From contig JAFEBI010000001.1 in the NCBI GenBank assembly GCA_018242725.1, positions 337,832-401,831 on the forward strand: 64,000 nt of DNA. Direction: 5' to 3'. The translations under genes and the position numbers were made by a program. The stretch is from Nitrospira sp. GTDB taxonomy: Bacteria; Nitrospirota; Nitrospiria; Nitrospirales; Nitrospiraceae. The notes under the pieces are model-generated. The model was not told where the DNA came from, did no database searches, and saw nothing but the letters and a program-made list of their open reading frames with translations. Positions 43,712 to 53,796 of the stretch are shown here, one piece after another. Position 1 is the first letter of the stretch. Every line of letters begins with the position of its first letter.

Positions 43712-46105
43712 TCACTTCACCGTTCCCGGCCATTTCCATTGCCTGATCTCCGGCATGTCTTCGCCATGTTCGGCGATGTAATACTTATGTTCGATGCGCT
43801 TGTCGCGGAGCGCCTGCCTGGTATAGTCGGCCTGCGAGCCATGCAGGCCGATGCGGTCGATCACGTCGGCAACCAGATGAAAGCGGTCCAGATCGTTTAT
43901 CACCGCCATATCGAAAGGCGTCGTCGTTGTCCCTTCTTCCTTGTATCCCCGCACATGCAGGTTCTTGTGATTCGTTCGCCGATAGGTCAATCGGTGAATC
44001 AGCCAGGGATAGCCATGGAAGGCGAAGATGATGGGTTTGTCGATCGTGAACAGCGCATCGAAATCCTTGTCGGGCAATCCGTTCGGATGTTCAGCGGATG
44101 GTTGCAGCTTCATCAAATCCACCACGTTGACGACTCGCACTTTCACATCCGGGAGATACGTTCGCAGCAACGAGACGGCCGCCAAGGTTTCCATCGTCGG
44201 CACATCGCCGCAACAGGCCATCACCACGTCCGGCTCACCGTTGCGATCATTGCTGGCCCATTCCCAAATGCCGATGCCGGCGGTGGCGTGTTTCACCGCG
44301 GCATCCATGTCGAGCCATTGCGGCGCAGGCTGCTTGCCCGCCACGATGACGTTCACATGGTTCCGACTGCGCAGACAATGATCGGTGACCGAGAGCAGCG
44401 TGTTGGCATCGGGCGGCAGATAGACACGAATCACTTCGGCCTTCTTGTTGACCACATGATCGATGAAGCCGGGGTCTTGATGACTGAACCCGTTGTGATC
44501 CTGTCGCCAGACATGGGAAGACAATAAATAATTCAGCGACGCAATCGGTCGCCGCCAGGAGATGCGGTTGCAGACCTTGAGCCATTTGGCATGTTGGTTG
44601 AACATCGAGTCGATAATGTGGATGAAGGCTTCATAGCAGGAAAAGAAGCCATGTCGACCCGTCAATAGATACCCTTCCAGCCAGCCCTGACATTGGTGCT
44701 CGCTCAGCATCTCCATCACTCGGCCATCCGAAGCCAAGTGATCGTCATAGGAAAATCGTTCCGCCATCCAGGCACGGTCGGTGACGTCCAACACATCCTG
44801 CCAGCGGTTGGAATTATTCTCATCCGGACTGAAGAGGCGGAAGTTCCGTCGCTCCAGGTTGAGTTTCATCGTATCCCGCAGAAACGCCCCCATCACACGC
44901 GTCGCTTCGGCCTCGATGTCACCCGGCTGCTTCACGGCAACGGCATACCGACGGAAATCCGGCAACCGTAACTCCTTCAACAGCAGACCTCCGTTCGCAT
45001 GGGGATTGGCGCTCATGCGCCGGTCTCCCGTGGGCGCCAGTTCAGCCAGATCAGACTTGAATCGCCCTGTTTTATCGAATAACTCCCCCGGCTTGTAGCT
45101 CTTCATCCACTTCTCAAGAATCTTGACGTGGGCCGGCTTGTCCATGTCACTCATCGGCACTTGATGGGACCGCCAATAATCTTCCGTCCGTTTGCCGTCG
45201 ATGTATGGAGGACAGGTCCAGCCCTTCGGCGTCCGGAGCACGATCATGGGCCAACGCGGCCGCTGCGGCGTACCGTTTCTGCGCGCGTCGATCTTGATCC
45301 GTTGAATATCTTTTACGACGGTATCAAGCGTTGTGGCCATGAGCCGATGCATGGCGACGGGATCGCTGCCTTCGACGAAATAGGGAACATACCCATATCC
45401 TCGGAAGAGTTGCTCCAGCTCGCTGTGGCTGATCCGGGCCAGGACTGTGGGATTGGCGATCTTATAGCCGTTCAAATGGAGAATGGGGAGCACCACACCG
45501 TCCGTGACGGGATTGAGAAATTTGTTGGAATGCCAGCTCGTGGCAAGCGGGCCGGTCTCTGCTTCCCCGTCCCCGACCACGCATACCGCGATCAGATCCG
45601 GATTATCGAATACCGCCCCATAGGCATGCGAAAGGGAGTAGCCTAATTCACCACCTTCATGAATGGAGCCGGGCGTCTCCGGCGCCACGTGGCTGGGAAT
45701 GCCGCCGGGAAACGAAAACTGCTTGAACAAGCGTTGCATGCCCTGTTCGTCCTGCGAGACATCCGGATAGACTTCGCTATAGGTGCCTTCGAGGTAGGCA
45801 TTCGCGACAAGCCCTGGGCCTCCATGGCCGGGCCCGGCGATATAGATCATATTGTGGTCGTGTTCCTTGATGATCCGATTCAGATGCACATAGATGAAAT
45901 TCAAACCCGGTGTGGTGCCCCAGTGGCCGAGTAAACGCGGTTTGATATGGGCGCGCGTGAGGGGTTTCCTGAGCAAAGGATTGTCGTAGAGATAGATCTG
46001 ACCGACGGAGAGATAGTTCGCCGCTCGCCAATAGGCATCCATCCGCTCGAGCAGTCCAGGGTTTCGTGTGGTCGTCTTGGTTCGTGGCATATACTCCTCG
46101 TTCAT
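43712..46105 (-). CDS. xfp: phosphoketolase (Xfp)
   Basis: A 797-residue thiamine-diphosphate enzyme splitting xylulose 5-phosphate (and possibly fructose 6-phosphate) with Pi into acetyl phosphate and a smaller sugar phosphate. Family blocks appear in order: [44 protein letters not shown], ThDP-binding [18 protein letters not shown], and [19 protein letters not shown]. The start ATG at 46105 overlaps the acetate kinase stop (ATGA); an in-frame ATG at 46090 is an alternative. Acetate kinase is encoded directly before it, so acetyl phosphate can yield ATP. Confidence 0.96.
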   Translation of the reverse strand: MNEEYMPRTKTTTRNPGLLERMDAYWRAANYLSVGQIYLYDNPLLRKPLTRAHIKPRLLGHWGTTPGLNFIYVHLNRIIKEHDHNMIYIAGPGHGGPGLVANAYLEGTYSEVYPDVSQDEQGMQRLFKQFSFPGGIPSHVAPETPGSIHEGGELGYSLSHAYGAVFDNPDLIAVCVVGDGEAETGPLATSWHSNKFLNPVTDGVVLPILHLNGYKIANPTVLARISHSELEQLFRGYGYVPYFVEGSDPVAMHRLMATTLDTVVKDIQRIKIDARRNGTPQRPRWPMIVLRTPKGWTCPPYIDGKRTEDYWRSHQVPMSDMDKPAHVKILEKWMKSYKPGELFDKTGRFKSDLAELAPTGDRRMSANPHANGGLLLKELRLPDFRRYAVAVKQPGDIEAEATRVMGAFLRDTMKLNLERRNFRLFSPDENNSNRWQDVLDVTDRAWMAERFSYDDHLASDGRVMEMLSEHQCQGWLEGYLLTGRHGFFSCYEAFIHIIDSMFNQHAKWLKVCNRISWRRPIASLNYLLSSHVWRQDHNGFSHQDPGFIDHVVNKKAEVIRVYLPPDANTLLSVTDHCLRSRNHVNVIVAGKQPAPQWLDMDAAVKHATAGIGIWEWASNDRNGEPDVVMACCGDVPTMETLAAVSLLRTYLPDVKVRVVNVVDLMKLQPSAEHPNGLPDKDFDALFTIDKPIIFAFHGYPWLIHRLTYRRTNHKNLHVRGYKEEGTTTTPFDMAVINDLDRFHLVADVIDRIGLHGSQADYTRQALRDKRIEHKYYIAEHGEDMPEIRQWKWPGTVK

Positions 46106-47313
46106 CGTTTCGGTTCGCCCAGTCGTTCGCTGACAGAGCGTACGATCTCACTTTCTTCATCGGTATGCATGACACGTACGGTCACCCTGCCGCTGTCCAT
46201 TGAAATCACCGATGCACCGGCCTCGTTGCGCGCGTGATCGAGTGCGACGTCGAGAAATTCCAAACCGTCGCAGATCCGAGCGCGAATAACCGGGGAGTGT
46301 TCGCCGATACCGGCGGTGAAGACCAGGGTGTCCAATCCGCCGAGTGTCGCCGTGAGCGCCCCGATCCATTTTTTCGCCTGATAGCAAAACAGCTCGATGG
46401 CTTCTGCCGCTCGCGGATCATGCTGCTCCTGCTTGAGTAAGTCCCGCATGTCAGAACTCGTTTCGGAGATACCGAGCAATCCCGATTCCGTATTCACCAT
46501 CCTGTGAAACTGATCCGCGCTCATGCCTTCCGTGCGAGCCAGATAGGCCACGAGCCCGGGGTCGAGATCTCCCGATCGACGACTCATCGGCAGGCCGGAG
46601 GTAGGCGTGAAGCTCATCGTCGTATCGACCGGCTGCCCCTCTTTGACCGCAGCCATACTCGCGCCGTTTCCTAAGTGGATAAGAATAACACGACCGTTCG
46701 CCTCCCCTGGCCCTCCAACCTTGGCCAGTTCCTTCATCAGAAACGCATAGGACAGTCCGTGAAACCCATATCGTTGAAGGCCCGTTTTCTCGTACCGCCG
46801 CGGGATCGGTAAGAGTCGAGCCACCCTCGGCATATTGCCGTGAAATGCCGTATCAAAACAGGCGACTTGCGGGAGATGAGGATATCGTCGCGCGAATTCG
46901 CGAATCAATTCGATCTCAGCAGGAAGATGTTCCGGATCATACCCACGTAATCGTTGCAACTCTTCCATGACAGCTGGCGTCACGAGCTGCGGTTCACGAT
47001 ACCGACCACCATGAACAACGCGATGCCCAATTGCCACGAGCGGGTTCCGTGCAAGATGGCCTTTGAGGCAGGCTGACAACGGCTCAAGACAAGCGACATG
47101 GTTGGACGCCGTGATCGTCCGGTGCTCGGCAGTGCCGATGTCTTCGCTTACCCAGGTGATTGTTCCGTTCGGTGCCCCGATGCGGTCTATCGATCCTGAC
47201 AGTTCACGAGCAGGGAACGCACCGGTCCTGAAGAGGGCGAATTTGAGTGTGGACGACCCTCCATTGATCGCCAAAATTGAACCGGCTTGAGGAACTGAGG
47301 CGGAGACCGTCAT
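46102..47313 (-). CDS. ackA: acetate kinase
   Basis: A 403-residue enzyme converting acetyl phosphate and ADP to acetate and ATP. The N-terminal [14 protein letters not shown] motif, HRVVHGG, and the catalytic regions [22 protein letters not shown] and [16 protein letters not shown] are intact. ATP site [16 protein letters not shown] is present. It is translationally coupled to phosphoketolase. Confidence 0.96.
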   Translation of the reverse strand: MTVSASVPQAGSILAINGGSSTLKFALFRTGAFPARELSGSIDRIGAPNGTITWVSEDIGTAEHRTITASNHVACLEPLSACLKGHLARNPLVAIGHRVVHGGRYREPQLVTPAVMEELQRLRGYDPEHLPAEIELIREFARRYPHLPQVACFDTAFHGNMPRVARLLPIPRRYEKTGLQRYGFHGLSYAFLMKELAKVGGPGEANGRVILIHLGNGASMAAVKEGQPVDTTMSFTPTSGLPMSRRSGDLDPGLVAYLARTEGMSADQFHRMVNTESGLLGISETSSDMRDLLKQEQHDPRAAEAIELFCYQAKKWIGALTATLGGLDTLVFTAGIGEHSPVIRARICDGLEFLDVALDHARNEAGASVISMDSGRVTVRVMHTDEESEIVRSVSERLGEPKR

Positions 47314-47350
47314 ACCTGTTCCATGTTAACCATCCACCCTATCCTGACTC

Positions 47351-47718
47351 TCACCCCCGACGAACATACTCTCCGACCAAGCGATACGCATTGTGAAGAT
47401 ATTGTGCCATCATCCTCTGAGTATTGAAGAACCCGCCGTTCAATGCAATCGCATATCGCATGATTTCAATAAAGTTTGCACGATCTTCGTAGAAACAGGG
47501 CAATACTTTCTGCTCCAGCTTGTCATACAGAGCGGCACTATCAGAGCGGCACTATGGGAGGCATCCATGCTCTCGCTCGGCTCAAGGCAGGATTCGATCC
47601 GATCACCGATCGACCAGCCGGTGATGCCTTCCACATGACCTTCGATCCACCACCCGTCGAGCACGCTCAGACTCGGCACGCCTGAAGATAAGTTGCAGCG
47701 CCCCGACCCGCTCCGCAC
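47351..47718 (-). pseudogene. alpha-glucan phosphorylase remnant (C-terminus)
   Basis: The minus strand first reads [20 protein letters not shown] then TGWSIGD, the substrate-binding end of alpha-glucan (glycogen/starch) phosphorylases. A perfect 14-base tandem duplication (47528-47541 and 47542-47555) shifts the frame, after which [34 protein letters not shown] and a stop at 47351 continue the same C-terminus. Everything upstream of about residue GVPSLSV is gone; the remnant is joined to the TreT-like remnant at about 47700. It cannot be functional. Confidence 0.75.
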
Positions 47719-48033
47719 CCCCTTCCACGCTGTTCACAAGATTCGTCTGATAAGCTTCTGGAAACTGCACGGGGGTCCCTCCGACCTTTCCGACCACAAC
47801 CGGCTTTACTTTCCAGAAGACCTCGACTACGACTAGCCCAGATCTCTCTCGGAATGATTTCTAGATCACGGCATCAGCCCCACATTGGAATACGCTGCCC
47901 CCCATCTCTGCCAACATCGGCCAGATTTGTGAAGACAAAGAGATCCGGATCGTTTTCGGCTTGCTCTTCCACACGATCCTGAATTTCACATCCTTCCGGA
48001 TCATCATCCGCCATCGTGCCGATCAGGAGACTG
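47700..48033 (-). pseudogene. TreT-like trehalose synthase/GT4 glycosyltransferase remnant
   Basis: Reading the minus strand gives LLIGTMADDDPEGCEI, then DPDLFVFTNLADVG, then in another frame VFQCGADAVI-stop-KSFRERSGLVVVEVFW, KPVVVGKVGGTPVQFPEA, and [11 protein letters not shown]. This is the conserved C-terminal half of TreT-type glycosyltransferases (usually QKSxREGFGLVVSEALW and VVAGRVGGIPLQ). An in-frame TAG (47861-47863) stands where Gln is usual, and at least one frameshift occurs just upstream. The N-terminal half is missing, replaced by the CBS gene. A degraded trehalose-synthesis gene. Confidence 0.75.
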
Positions 48034-48038
48034 TCGCG

Positions 48039-48482
48039 TCAGCCCGCCCGATCCTCGATCGACACTCCAAGCCCGATCCAGGCTCTCAAGAGGTCGTGGC
48101 GAGTGATCGAGTAGTTCACTCTGCCGTTCTTTCTGATAGGGAGGCTCAGAAGCCGCTTCTCCTCCATAACTTTCACAGCCTCGTCGATGCTTGTCTCATC
48201 GGTGACAGCAATACGATCCTTGGCCATTATGTCCTCGGCCGTCAGTCGGTTGAGATCTTTCCCCGCTTCCAACGCGCGAAGAACGTCAAACTCGCTGATG
48301 AATCCGACGAAGTCACCCCCGTCGTCGACCACCGGTCCACCTGGTGTATGAGTGGTCAAGAGCTCGACGGCGATGCCCATCGCATTTTGATCGCGACGAA
48401 ACACAAGATTATTCGTCGCTCGTATTTGTCCGACTGTCTTGAATCCTCCGACAGGAACTCCTGGCCTAGCTAGTGTCGTCAT
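48039..48482 (-). CDS. CBS-domain pair protein
   Basis: A 147-residue protein made of two CBS motifs (residues about 10-70 and 80-140: GGPVVDDGGDFVGFISEFDVLRA, LLSLPIRKNGRVNYSITRHDLL). Such pairs bind adenosyl nucleotides and regulate partners; no partner domain is attached. The ATG at 48482 has GGGAGGAT upstream. Its stop is a few bases from the end of the TreT-like remnant. Confidence 0.87.
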   Translation of the reverse strand: MTTLARPGVPVGGFKTVGQIRATNNLVFRRDQNAMGIAVELLTTHTPGGPVVDDGGDFVGFISEFDVLRALEAGKDLNRLTAEDIMAKDRIAVTDETSIDEAVKVMEEKRLLSLPIRKNGRVNYSITRHDLLRAWIGLGVSIEDRAG

Positions 48483-48538
48483 CACAATCCTCCCGGTTAT
48501 GATACATCGTACTTGCAAGCCCCTTCATTTCTCTGTCA

Positions 48539-48898
48539 CTACGATGAATGGCCGGTCAAGCATGCCACGTACCGCCTGACCAACCCAGTGAGCACAAGTC
48601 TCTCATCTGATGACCTGCCCCAGACTGATTCTGATACGTGGTCTTTCCCTGACGATAGGGAAAGAGCGCGCGTCGTTCGGAAGTGAACCAGGTCCTTTGA
48701 AAATAGTACAGCGAGGGTCCGGTCTAAGGCCACGAGTACTTTCTTTTCGAACCGCGGCAGTTTCAGCAAGTAGATCGTGCGCCACAGCCACCACGCCAGA
48801 AATTCTGAACAATTGATCCCGAGAATGTTCGCGACGCCGGTGCCGACAATACGGACTGGTCGACCTGGCCACAAAGACACATCGCAATGATCCCGCAT
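48539..48898 (-). pseudogene. type II NADH dehydrogenase (NDH-2) C-terminal remnant
   Basis: The frame reads TGVANILGINCSEFLAWWLW then RTIYLLKLPRFEKKVLVALD and LAVLFSKDLVHFRT. This is the C-terminal membrane-binding region of the NDH-2 family (usually KFSGFLAWWLWRTIYL and DWTLDLFFSKD). The FAD and NADH domains (over 300 residues) are absent, and the tail after RTTRALSLSS is unrelated. An orphan piece of a respiratory enzyme gene. Confidence 0.7.
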
Positions 48899-48981
48899 AA
48901 ACGCCCGTGCTAATGGAAAACGATCTCTTCACCTCTATTCACTTCCACCAGGCGAGTGACGGATCCAACTCACCTGTTCTT

Positions 48982-49602
48982 TCACGGATCCTCAACGAGC
49001 TTCTTCGTGGGATCATCCTCACCGACACCGGGCGATGAATCAGTTGCGCGACGCTCACGACAGTAGGTTCGTTCTTCTATCGGATACGGTTCCAAAAAGT
49101 CCTCGGAATAGTAATACTTGTTCTTGGCCCCCTCGGTATTCCAGATGTGCAGGCATTGCGCTCTCAGATGTGGCAACACTCGGGGAGCTCCGCCGAGCAT
49201 TTCTGCGCGGGCTTGCCTCGTCATCCCGACCGCGATCAGCCGATTCCCGGGTTGCAACATCCTCGGGTCCACGGACCCTTTGAACGTGATTGCAAACCAG
49301 AATGGGCCGTCCTGTTCGACGGTCGTCTTGTTAGACCTCAGAGAGGCTTCAATCGGCTGTTCCTCCGCAACAATGACAATACCCTCTGGCTTTCGAGTAA
49401 CTCTGATGATCTCACCGGCCAATTCCACTTGGTGAGGGACAAACTTCGCGCTGGACGGATGATAGGCTTCTCTCTCCCAGGCCTTGACGTCAAAGGTGTT
49501 GGCTTCGACGTCTTTCATTATCTCCGGAGAAAACATGGGGGTGGACGTGCACGCACTCAACCACACACTGATGACGATGATTCCGATCATACGCACGGGC
49601 AT
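48982..49602 (-). CDS. Slp-family outer-membrane lipoprotein
   Basis: A 206-residue lipoprotein (lipobox SACTS, Cys at 18). The body contains VELAGEIIRVTRKPEGIVIVAEE and GNRLIAVGMTRQARAEMLGG, the pattern of the Slp family of starvation-inducible outer-membrane lipoproteins. Function in the family is not clear. The C-terminal 30 residues are polar and acidic. Confidence 0.8.
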   Translation of the reverse strand: MPVRMIGIIVISVWLSACTSTPMFSPEIMKDVEANTFDVKAWEREAYHPSSAKFVPHQVELAGEIIRVTRKPEGIVIVAEEQPIEASLRSNKTTVEQDGPFWFAITFKGSVDPRMLQPGNRLIAVGMTRQARAEMLGGAPRVLPHLRAQCLHIWNTEGAKNKYYYSEDFLEPYPIEERTYCRERRATDSSPGVGEDDPTKKLVEDP

Positions 49603-49674
49603 ACCTCTTTTCTCTGTAAGACTGAAACAGACCAGGTTCAGACCATCGGAGTTTTCGATGAACGATCCGAGGGA

Positions 49675-50073
49675 TCATGTCATCCTCGTCGCCACTACCG
49701 CTGAGGCTTGGCACGCGATAGCCTCACTCAACACACAGACGAGCTTCTCGACGTCGATGGGCTTCCGTAGGAATGCATAAACGCCCTGGGCTACCGCCGG
49801 TTCAACAACCTCGGGAGTATGACTGGACAAGAGAACAACCGGTAGTTCCGGCCATACCAGATGACATTGGCGGAAAAGGTCAAAGCCATCAAAATACGGC
49901 AGATGCACATCAGCGATGACGGCATCGAAGTGACGATTGTGGAGTTCCCTCAAGGCCTGCAATCCATCTGTGACCGCTACCACCTTAAAATGATGCATCG
50001 CGAGACGCTTCGCGAGAAGATTGCCTGCCGGGTCCTCCTCAGCGACTAAGATGGATTTCTCTTTTTCATTCAT
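49675..50073 (-). CDS. single-domain response regulator (receiver only)
   Basis: A 132-residue receiver domain without output domain. The acidic pocket AEEDPAG, phospho-acceptor Asp55 in AVIADVHLPYFDGF, and Lys in FLRKPIDVEKL are present. CheY-like proteins of this kind relay phosphate between kinases or act on another protein. AGGAGGG lies ahead of the ATG. No kinase is adjacent. Confidence 0.9.
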   Translation of the reverse strand: MNEKEKSILVAEEDPAGNLLAKRLAMHHFKVVAVTDGLQALRELHNRHFDAVIADVHLPYFDGFDLFRQCHLVWPELPVVLLSSHTPEVVEPAVAQGVYAFLRKPIDVEKLVCVLSEAIACQASAVVATRMT

Positions 50074-50664
50074 CAGACCCTCCTCTTCGCAGGGGCATGA
50101 TTGGGTTCCTCAACGTAAAGACGTGGTAGAGGCAAGGGAAAGCATCCTTCACCCCACACTCGGTTCGAGCTGGGTCGTGGATGCCCGAACCCAAGACTTC
50201 ACTCACCGTCGGCAGCGGCGACCGACTCATCCTCAGAGTCACGAGCCCTGTCGTGTGTAGGCCAGTGGTCGATGAGCTCTCTCGTGATTGTGACATCGAG
50301 TATCTTTTTTCTATCGGAAACCCTGCGGGGTTGGAAACCGAACGGTTGTTCCAATGGACAGAGGATCTAAGGACCATGGCAGGGACGCGCGTAAGACCAG
50401 GACATACTGACGGTCTTTGTCGTCTGTCCATCAAGGCCTCCACGTTCTACTTCTAGAACGGAACAGGTGGCTGCACGGTTACACACAAAGGGTGTGACCG
50501 GATCGAGTATGTCGGGCAGACCACGAGGTGGCCCAACCCGTGCGTCATGAATTCATCGATCTGCCATCGCTTGTCCTTGCCCTTCATATTTGATCACTGC
50601 GCCGAGGACTATCTTCCCATTCATGAGCCTTCCTTTTCATGAGAGCTCGGATAGCTTATCCACG
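50074..50664. other. intergenic region, no gene recognised
   Basis: Two overlapping frames occupy opposite strands (50066-50443 minus and 50181-50456 plus) but neither resembles a known protein or has a good ribosome binding site. The region otherwise shows no repeat, RNA or clear promoter. Confidence 0.35.
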
Positions 50665-50916
50665 CTAACGGGGCAGCGTGTGCGCAAGGATCTCGCGCTC
50701 GGCATCCAGCCAATCTTGCTCGGCACAGCCCTCGCGGCGACCACGCTCAAGGTACAGCTCATAGGCTCGTTCAGTGATGCTCGCACGTAACTTTTCCAAA
50801 GGCTGGACTTTGTTTATATCGGCCTTCGTCTTTGTTCGTTGGTTGTTGTCCCCCTTGGTCGAAGAAACGTGTGACTCCCTTCGTGCCGTCTGTTTCGCGG
50901 CGTCAGCCTTCATCAT
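50665..50916 (-). CDS. DUF2934 protein
   Basis: An 83-residue protein with a basic, Lys/Gln-rich N-terminus and a C-terminal DUF2934 helix pair: ASITERAYELYLERGRREG then CAEQDWLDAEREIL. It is the second DUF2934 gene in the window and clearly related to the one at 28223 in the domain only. AAGGAG precedes the ATG at 50916. Confidence 0.82.
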   Translation of the reverse strand: MMKADAAKQTARRESHVSSTKGDNNQRTKTKADINKVQPLEKLRASITERAYELYLERGRREGCAEQDWLDAEREILAHTLPR

Positions 50917-50952
50917 GCGTCTCCTTTTCGTGAGCAACCCCTTCTTTTGCAT

Positions 50953-51752
50953 GTGTGATGACTTCCTTGACGTATCCCTCTTCGGCCGTCAAGACTAAAC
51001 TCGCGGCACTTCCCACGAGAAAACTACAGACAGCCCCTCCCCCAATGGCGGCTTTGTCCAGTTCTTAACTCCTTGTAAGACGTCGTTAAATAACGGATAT
51101 AGACCCGAGCCGTGAGTGACATCGCTGCTCACTTCACTGGTGACCTGACGAGGGGGAACTAGCGGTTCACCTGGGGCACTCGGGATACTTCGCTTATCGA
51201 CTATTTTATTGTTGTCTGGGGCGTTAGAGTCGATGGCATCAGTCCTCCTTTGAAGACGAACACACACTGCACCTAGTCCTTCTCTGCAGATTGCATACCA
51301 CCCAGCGATGCAGAGGTGATGTTGACCAACTAGAGGGATGTGAACCGATTGATTATTATCGGGAGCGGTGCAACGCACGCAGTTCTACAGACCGAGTAGG
51401 AGAGATAGTTACGGAAGCCGAATCACTTGATGAGTGCGCGAAACGACACCAGGCGCGCGTGCGTAATCTCACGCTTGGTTCTCCTCTTCCTAAAATGTTG
51501 GGGCCCCGCTGCTTGACGGCCGTGGTTTCTTTGTGATTCCAACGAAGCCCGCTTTGCTACGCCGATGCTTCGGAAAATACTTACTGCATATGTCTCCACC
51601 GCTTCATCCACCTTTTGAAGTAGCCCACTGTGGAAGAAAAGCAGCCGTGACTTCCCGCAAAGATGAGTAAACCGCAGTCCCTCCTACAGGCGTTGCTCAA
51701 CACGTGAAGTGCGTCATCTGCTCGAGACACACTGGAGATGCACGTACGTTAG
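50953..51752. other. long intergenic region with a probable broken minus-strand gene
   Basis: About 800 bases without a sound gene. At 51250 the minus strand has a perfect-looking AAGGAGG followed by ATG, but that frame stops after 12 codons (MPSTLTPQTTIK). A second frame runs on (PSAPGEPLVPPRQVTSEVSS ... LGEGLSVVFSWEVPRV) to a stop at 50995. This looks like a short frameshifted gene of unknown type. The rest to 51752 has only weak frames. Confidence 0.35.
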
Positions 51753-52325
51753 TTAGGGCTTCGGTACGTCCGGTCGGGGGTCTGGAACAAAACCCTGCCG
51801 GTTCGGCATAGAAATGCGGGGGAGTGACTGGGCATCGAGAATGAAATCCTCGGGAATGATGCCGTTTCGGTATAGCAACCAGGCAACAACCGAATAAATT
51901 TCGTCTGGGGCGAGGCTTTGCGGAGCGGGAAAGGGCATGGCACGATGGACATAATCATAGAGCGTGGTGGCGTAGGGCCAGTAACTGCCGATGGTTTTAA
52001 CTGGTTTTTGACTCGCTAACGTGCCGGCCCCGCCGACCAAACGCTCCATCGGACCCTCCTGCCCTGTTGGTCCATGGCAGGTTGCACAGCGTGCGGCAAA
52101 AACGACCGAACCCTCTTTGACCGTCCCCCGGCCCGAAGGCAGCCCCTCACCGGTCGGCGCCACATCAATGTCCCATGCATGAATTTCCTTGTTCGTGGCC
52201 GGCTGCCCGATTCCGTAGCTATGTGTCCGTTCCAGCCGTTCGGCTGTATCGTCGGCCCACACATCACCAAGGCCCAGGCCGATGACGGTGGTAAGACCTA
52301 TCATCAAGATGTTACGGCTGCACAT
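51753..52325 (-). CDS. soxD: SoxD-like monohaem cytochrome c
   Basis: A 190-residue exported cytochrome (signal MIGLTTVIGLGLGDVWA). The sequence HSYGIGQPATNKEIHAWDID, the haem motif CATCHGPTGQEG, and the block KTIGSYWPYATTLYDYVHRA match the cytochrome subunit of sulfane dehydrogenase (SoxD) or the related SorB. It would accept electrons from the molybdoprotein encoded by the preceding, overlapping gene. Confidence 0.85.
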   Translation of the reverse strand: MCSRNILMIGLTTVIGLGLGDVWADDTAERLERTHSYGIGQPATNKEIHAWDIDVAPTGEGLPSGRGTVKEGSVVFAARCATCHGPTGQEGPMERLVGGAGTLASQKPVKTIGSYWPYATTLYDYVHRAMPFPAPQSLAPDEIYSVVAWLLYRNGIIPEDFILDAQSLPRISMPNRQGFVPDPRPDVPKP

Positions 52326-53586
52326 TGCTCACCTGTCCATCTGCGGCGATATGCCAACTCTGAATCGCATTATAATGGTAGTAGGAGTTCACCCCACGAG
52401 CCGCCACCAAGGTTGTGCGATTCGGCTGCCGGTACCCTGTCTCATCCAGGCAGCGGCTTTGCAGGATCACGTCCTCTCCGTTCCATCGCCATGGCACATG
52501 AAACCTCGTATGGCACTTGGGTAAGACAGGATCCTGTAAGACCGATTGTCGCCACGTTCTTCCTCCATCCATGCTTACTTCCACCTCGGTGATTCGCCCC
52601 CTGCCGCTCCAGGCTAAACCGCGAATCTCCACGAATCCCGGTTGGATTCGTTGTCCACCGGAAGGAGAGGTGATGACGGACTTCGCCTCCATGACCATGG
52701 TGAACTGGCGCGCCGTCCCGTCCGGCATCAAGTCCGTATATTGCGACGTTTCTTCTCGGGTCATGAAGGGACCCGTGCCGAGTTTCAGCCTCCGCAACCA
52801 CTTAATGCATGTATTGCCTTCCCAACCTGGAATGACGAGACGGAGCGGATAGCCCTGTTCCGGTCGGAGCGGCTCCCCGTTCTGGGCATAACAGAGTATC
52901 GCTTCATCCAGGACGGACGCCAGCGGTAGACTGCGTGTCATGGCAGCCGCATCGCCACCTTCCGCCAATACCCAAGATGCTCTTGGTTTCACCCCGACTT
53001 CCTGCAGCACGGTCTTCAAGGCCACACCGGTCCATTCACTCGTACTCGTTAGGCCGTGAGTGTCTTGCACGGTCTTGCCGGTCGGTCCTTTCCATTCGAT
53101 CGACGAATTGCCGGAACATTCGATGAAAGCCAGCCGTGAGACGACAGGGAACCGCTTCAGGTCTTCCAGGGTGAAGGTCCAAGGCTGGTCCACCAACCCG
53201 TGAATGAGCAGCCGGTGCTGTGCGGGGTTGATGGTCGGCACCCCGTTATGATGCCGTTCGAAGTGTAAGGCGGAAGGAGTCAGGATCCCATGAGAGTCTT
53301 GAAGGGGGGTCAGAGAAGCCGACCAGGAACGAGGGACGCGAACGGCCGTTTCAAAGCTCGATCGTTGTCCATACGGGGTGGGGGCCTTACCTGGCACCCG
53401 CGTAGGATCGTCCGGGAAGCTTTCCGTGGCCCTTGCGGCGGATGGTCCCATTGACCCCACAATCATTGCGCTCACCAAGCCGGCCGTTCCTGCCAATAGG
53501 TCTCGACGATTCAGGAGGGTCGTGCCTTCAGCTTCAGCCCGACCAGCATCGCCAGCTGTTTCTTCCGATCCGAGCTGGATTGTCAT
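52312..53586 (-). CDS. soxC: SoxC-like sulfane dehydrogenase / sulfite oxidase molybdoprotein
   Basis: A 424-residue molybdoprotein with a Tat signal (NRRDLLAGTAGLVSAMIVGS). The oxidoreductase molybdopterin-binding domain includes LHFERHHNGVPTINPAQHRL and the invariant molybdenum-binding Cys in FIECSGNSSIEW; a Mo-co dimerisation domain follows (GLAWSGRGRITEVEVSMDGG). Close similarity to SoxC favours oxidation of sulfur bound to a carrier over simple sulfite oxidation. It overlaps soxD by 14 bases. SoxA, B, X, Y and Z are not in the window. Confidence 0.87.
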   Translation of the reverse strand: MTIQLGSEETAGDAGRAEAEGTTLLNRRDLLAGTAGLVSAMIVGSMGPSAARATESFPDDPTRVPGKAPTPYGQRSSFETAVRVPRSWSASLTPLQDSHGILTPSALHFERHHNGVPTINPAQHRLLIHGLVDQPWTFTLEDLKRFPVVSRLAFIECSGNSSIEWKGPTGKTVQDTHGLTSTSEWTGVALKTVLQEVGVKPRASWVLAEGGDAAAMTRSLPLASVLDEAILCYAQNGEPLRPEQGYPLRLVIPGWEGNTCIKWLRRLKLGTGPFMTREETSQYTDLMPDGTARQFTMVMEAKSVITSPSGGQRIQPGFVEIRGLAWSGRGRITEVEVSMDGGRTWRQSVLQDPVLPKCHTRFHVPWRWNGEDVILQSRCLDETGYRQPNRTTLVAARGVNSYYHYNAIQSWHIAADGQVSNVQP

Positions 53587-53796
53587 ATCGCGCTCCTCAA
53601 TGAAACGGCAGCACCGTCATGCTGACTGCGATTCCGAACAGATAAGGATCTCGTGTCATTCTATGACGCTGCCTCAAATGGCTTCAACCCGCCTCACCCC
53701 TGAGAGAGACTCCGTCTACTTCCTATTGTGTCACGTTCCAGCGTCTTATCCCCTTCCTTTCTTTCTGTATCGACTGACTCCCTTGCGAGTCGATCG

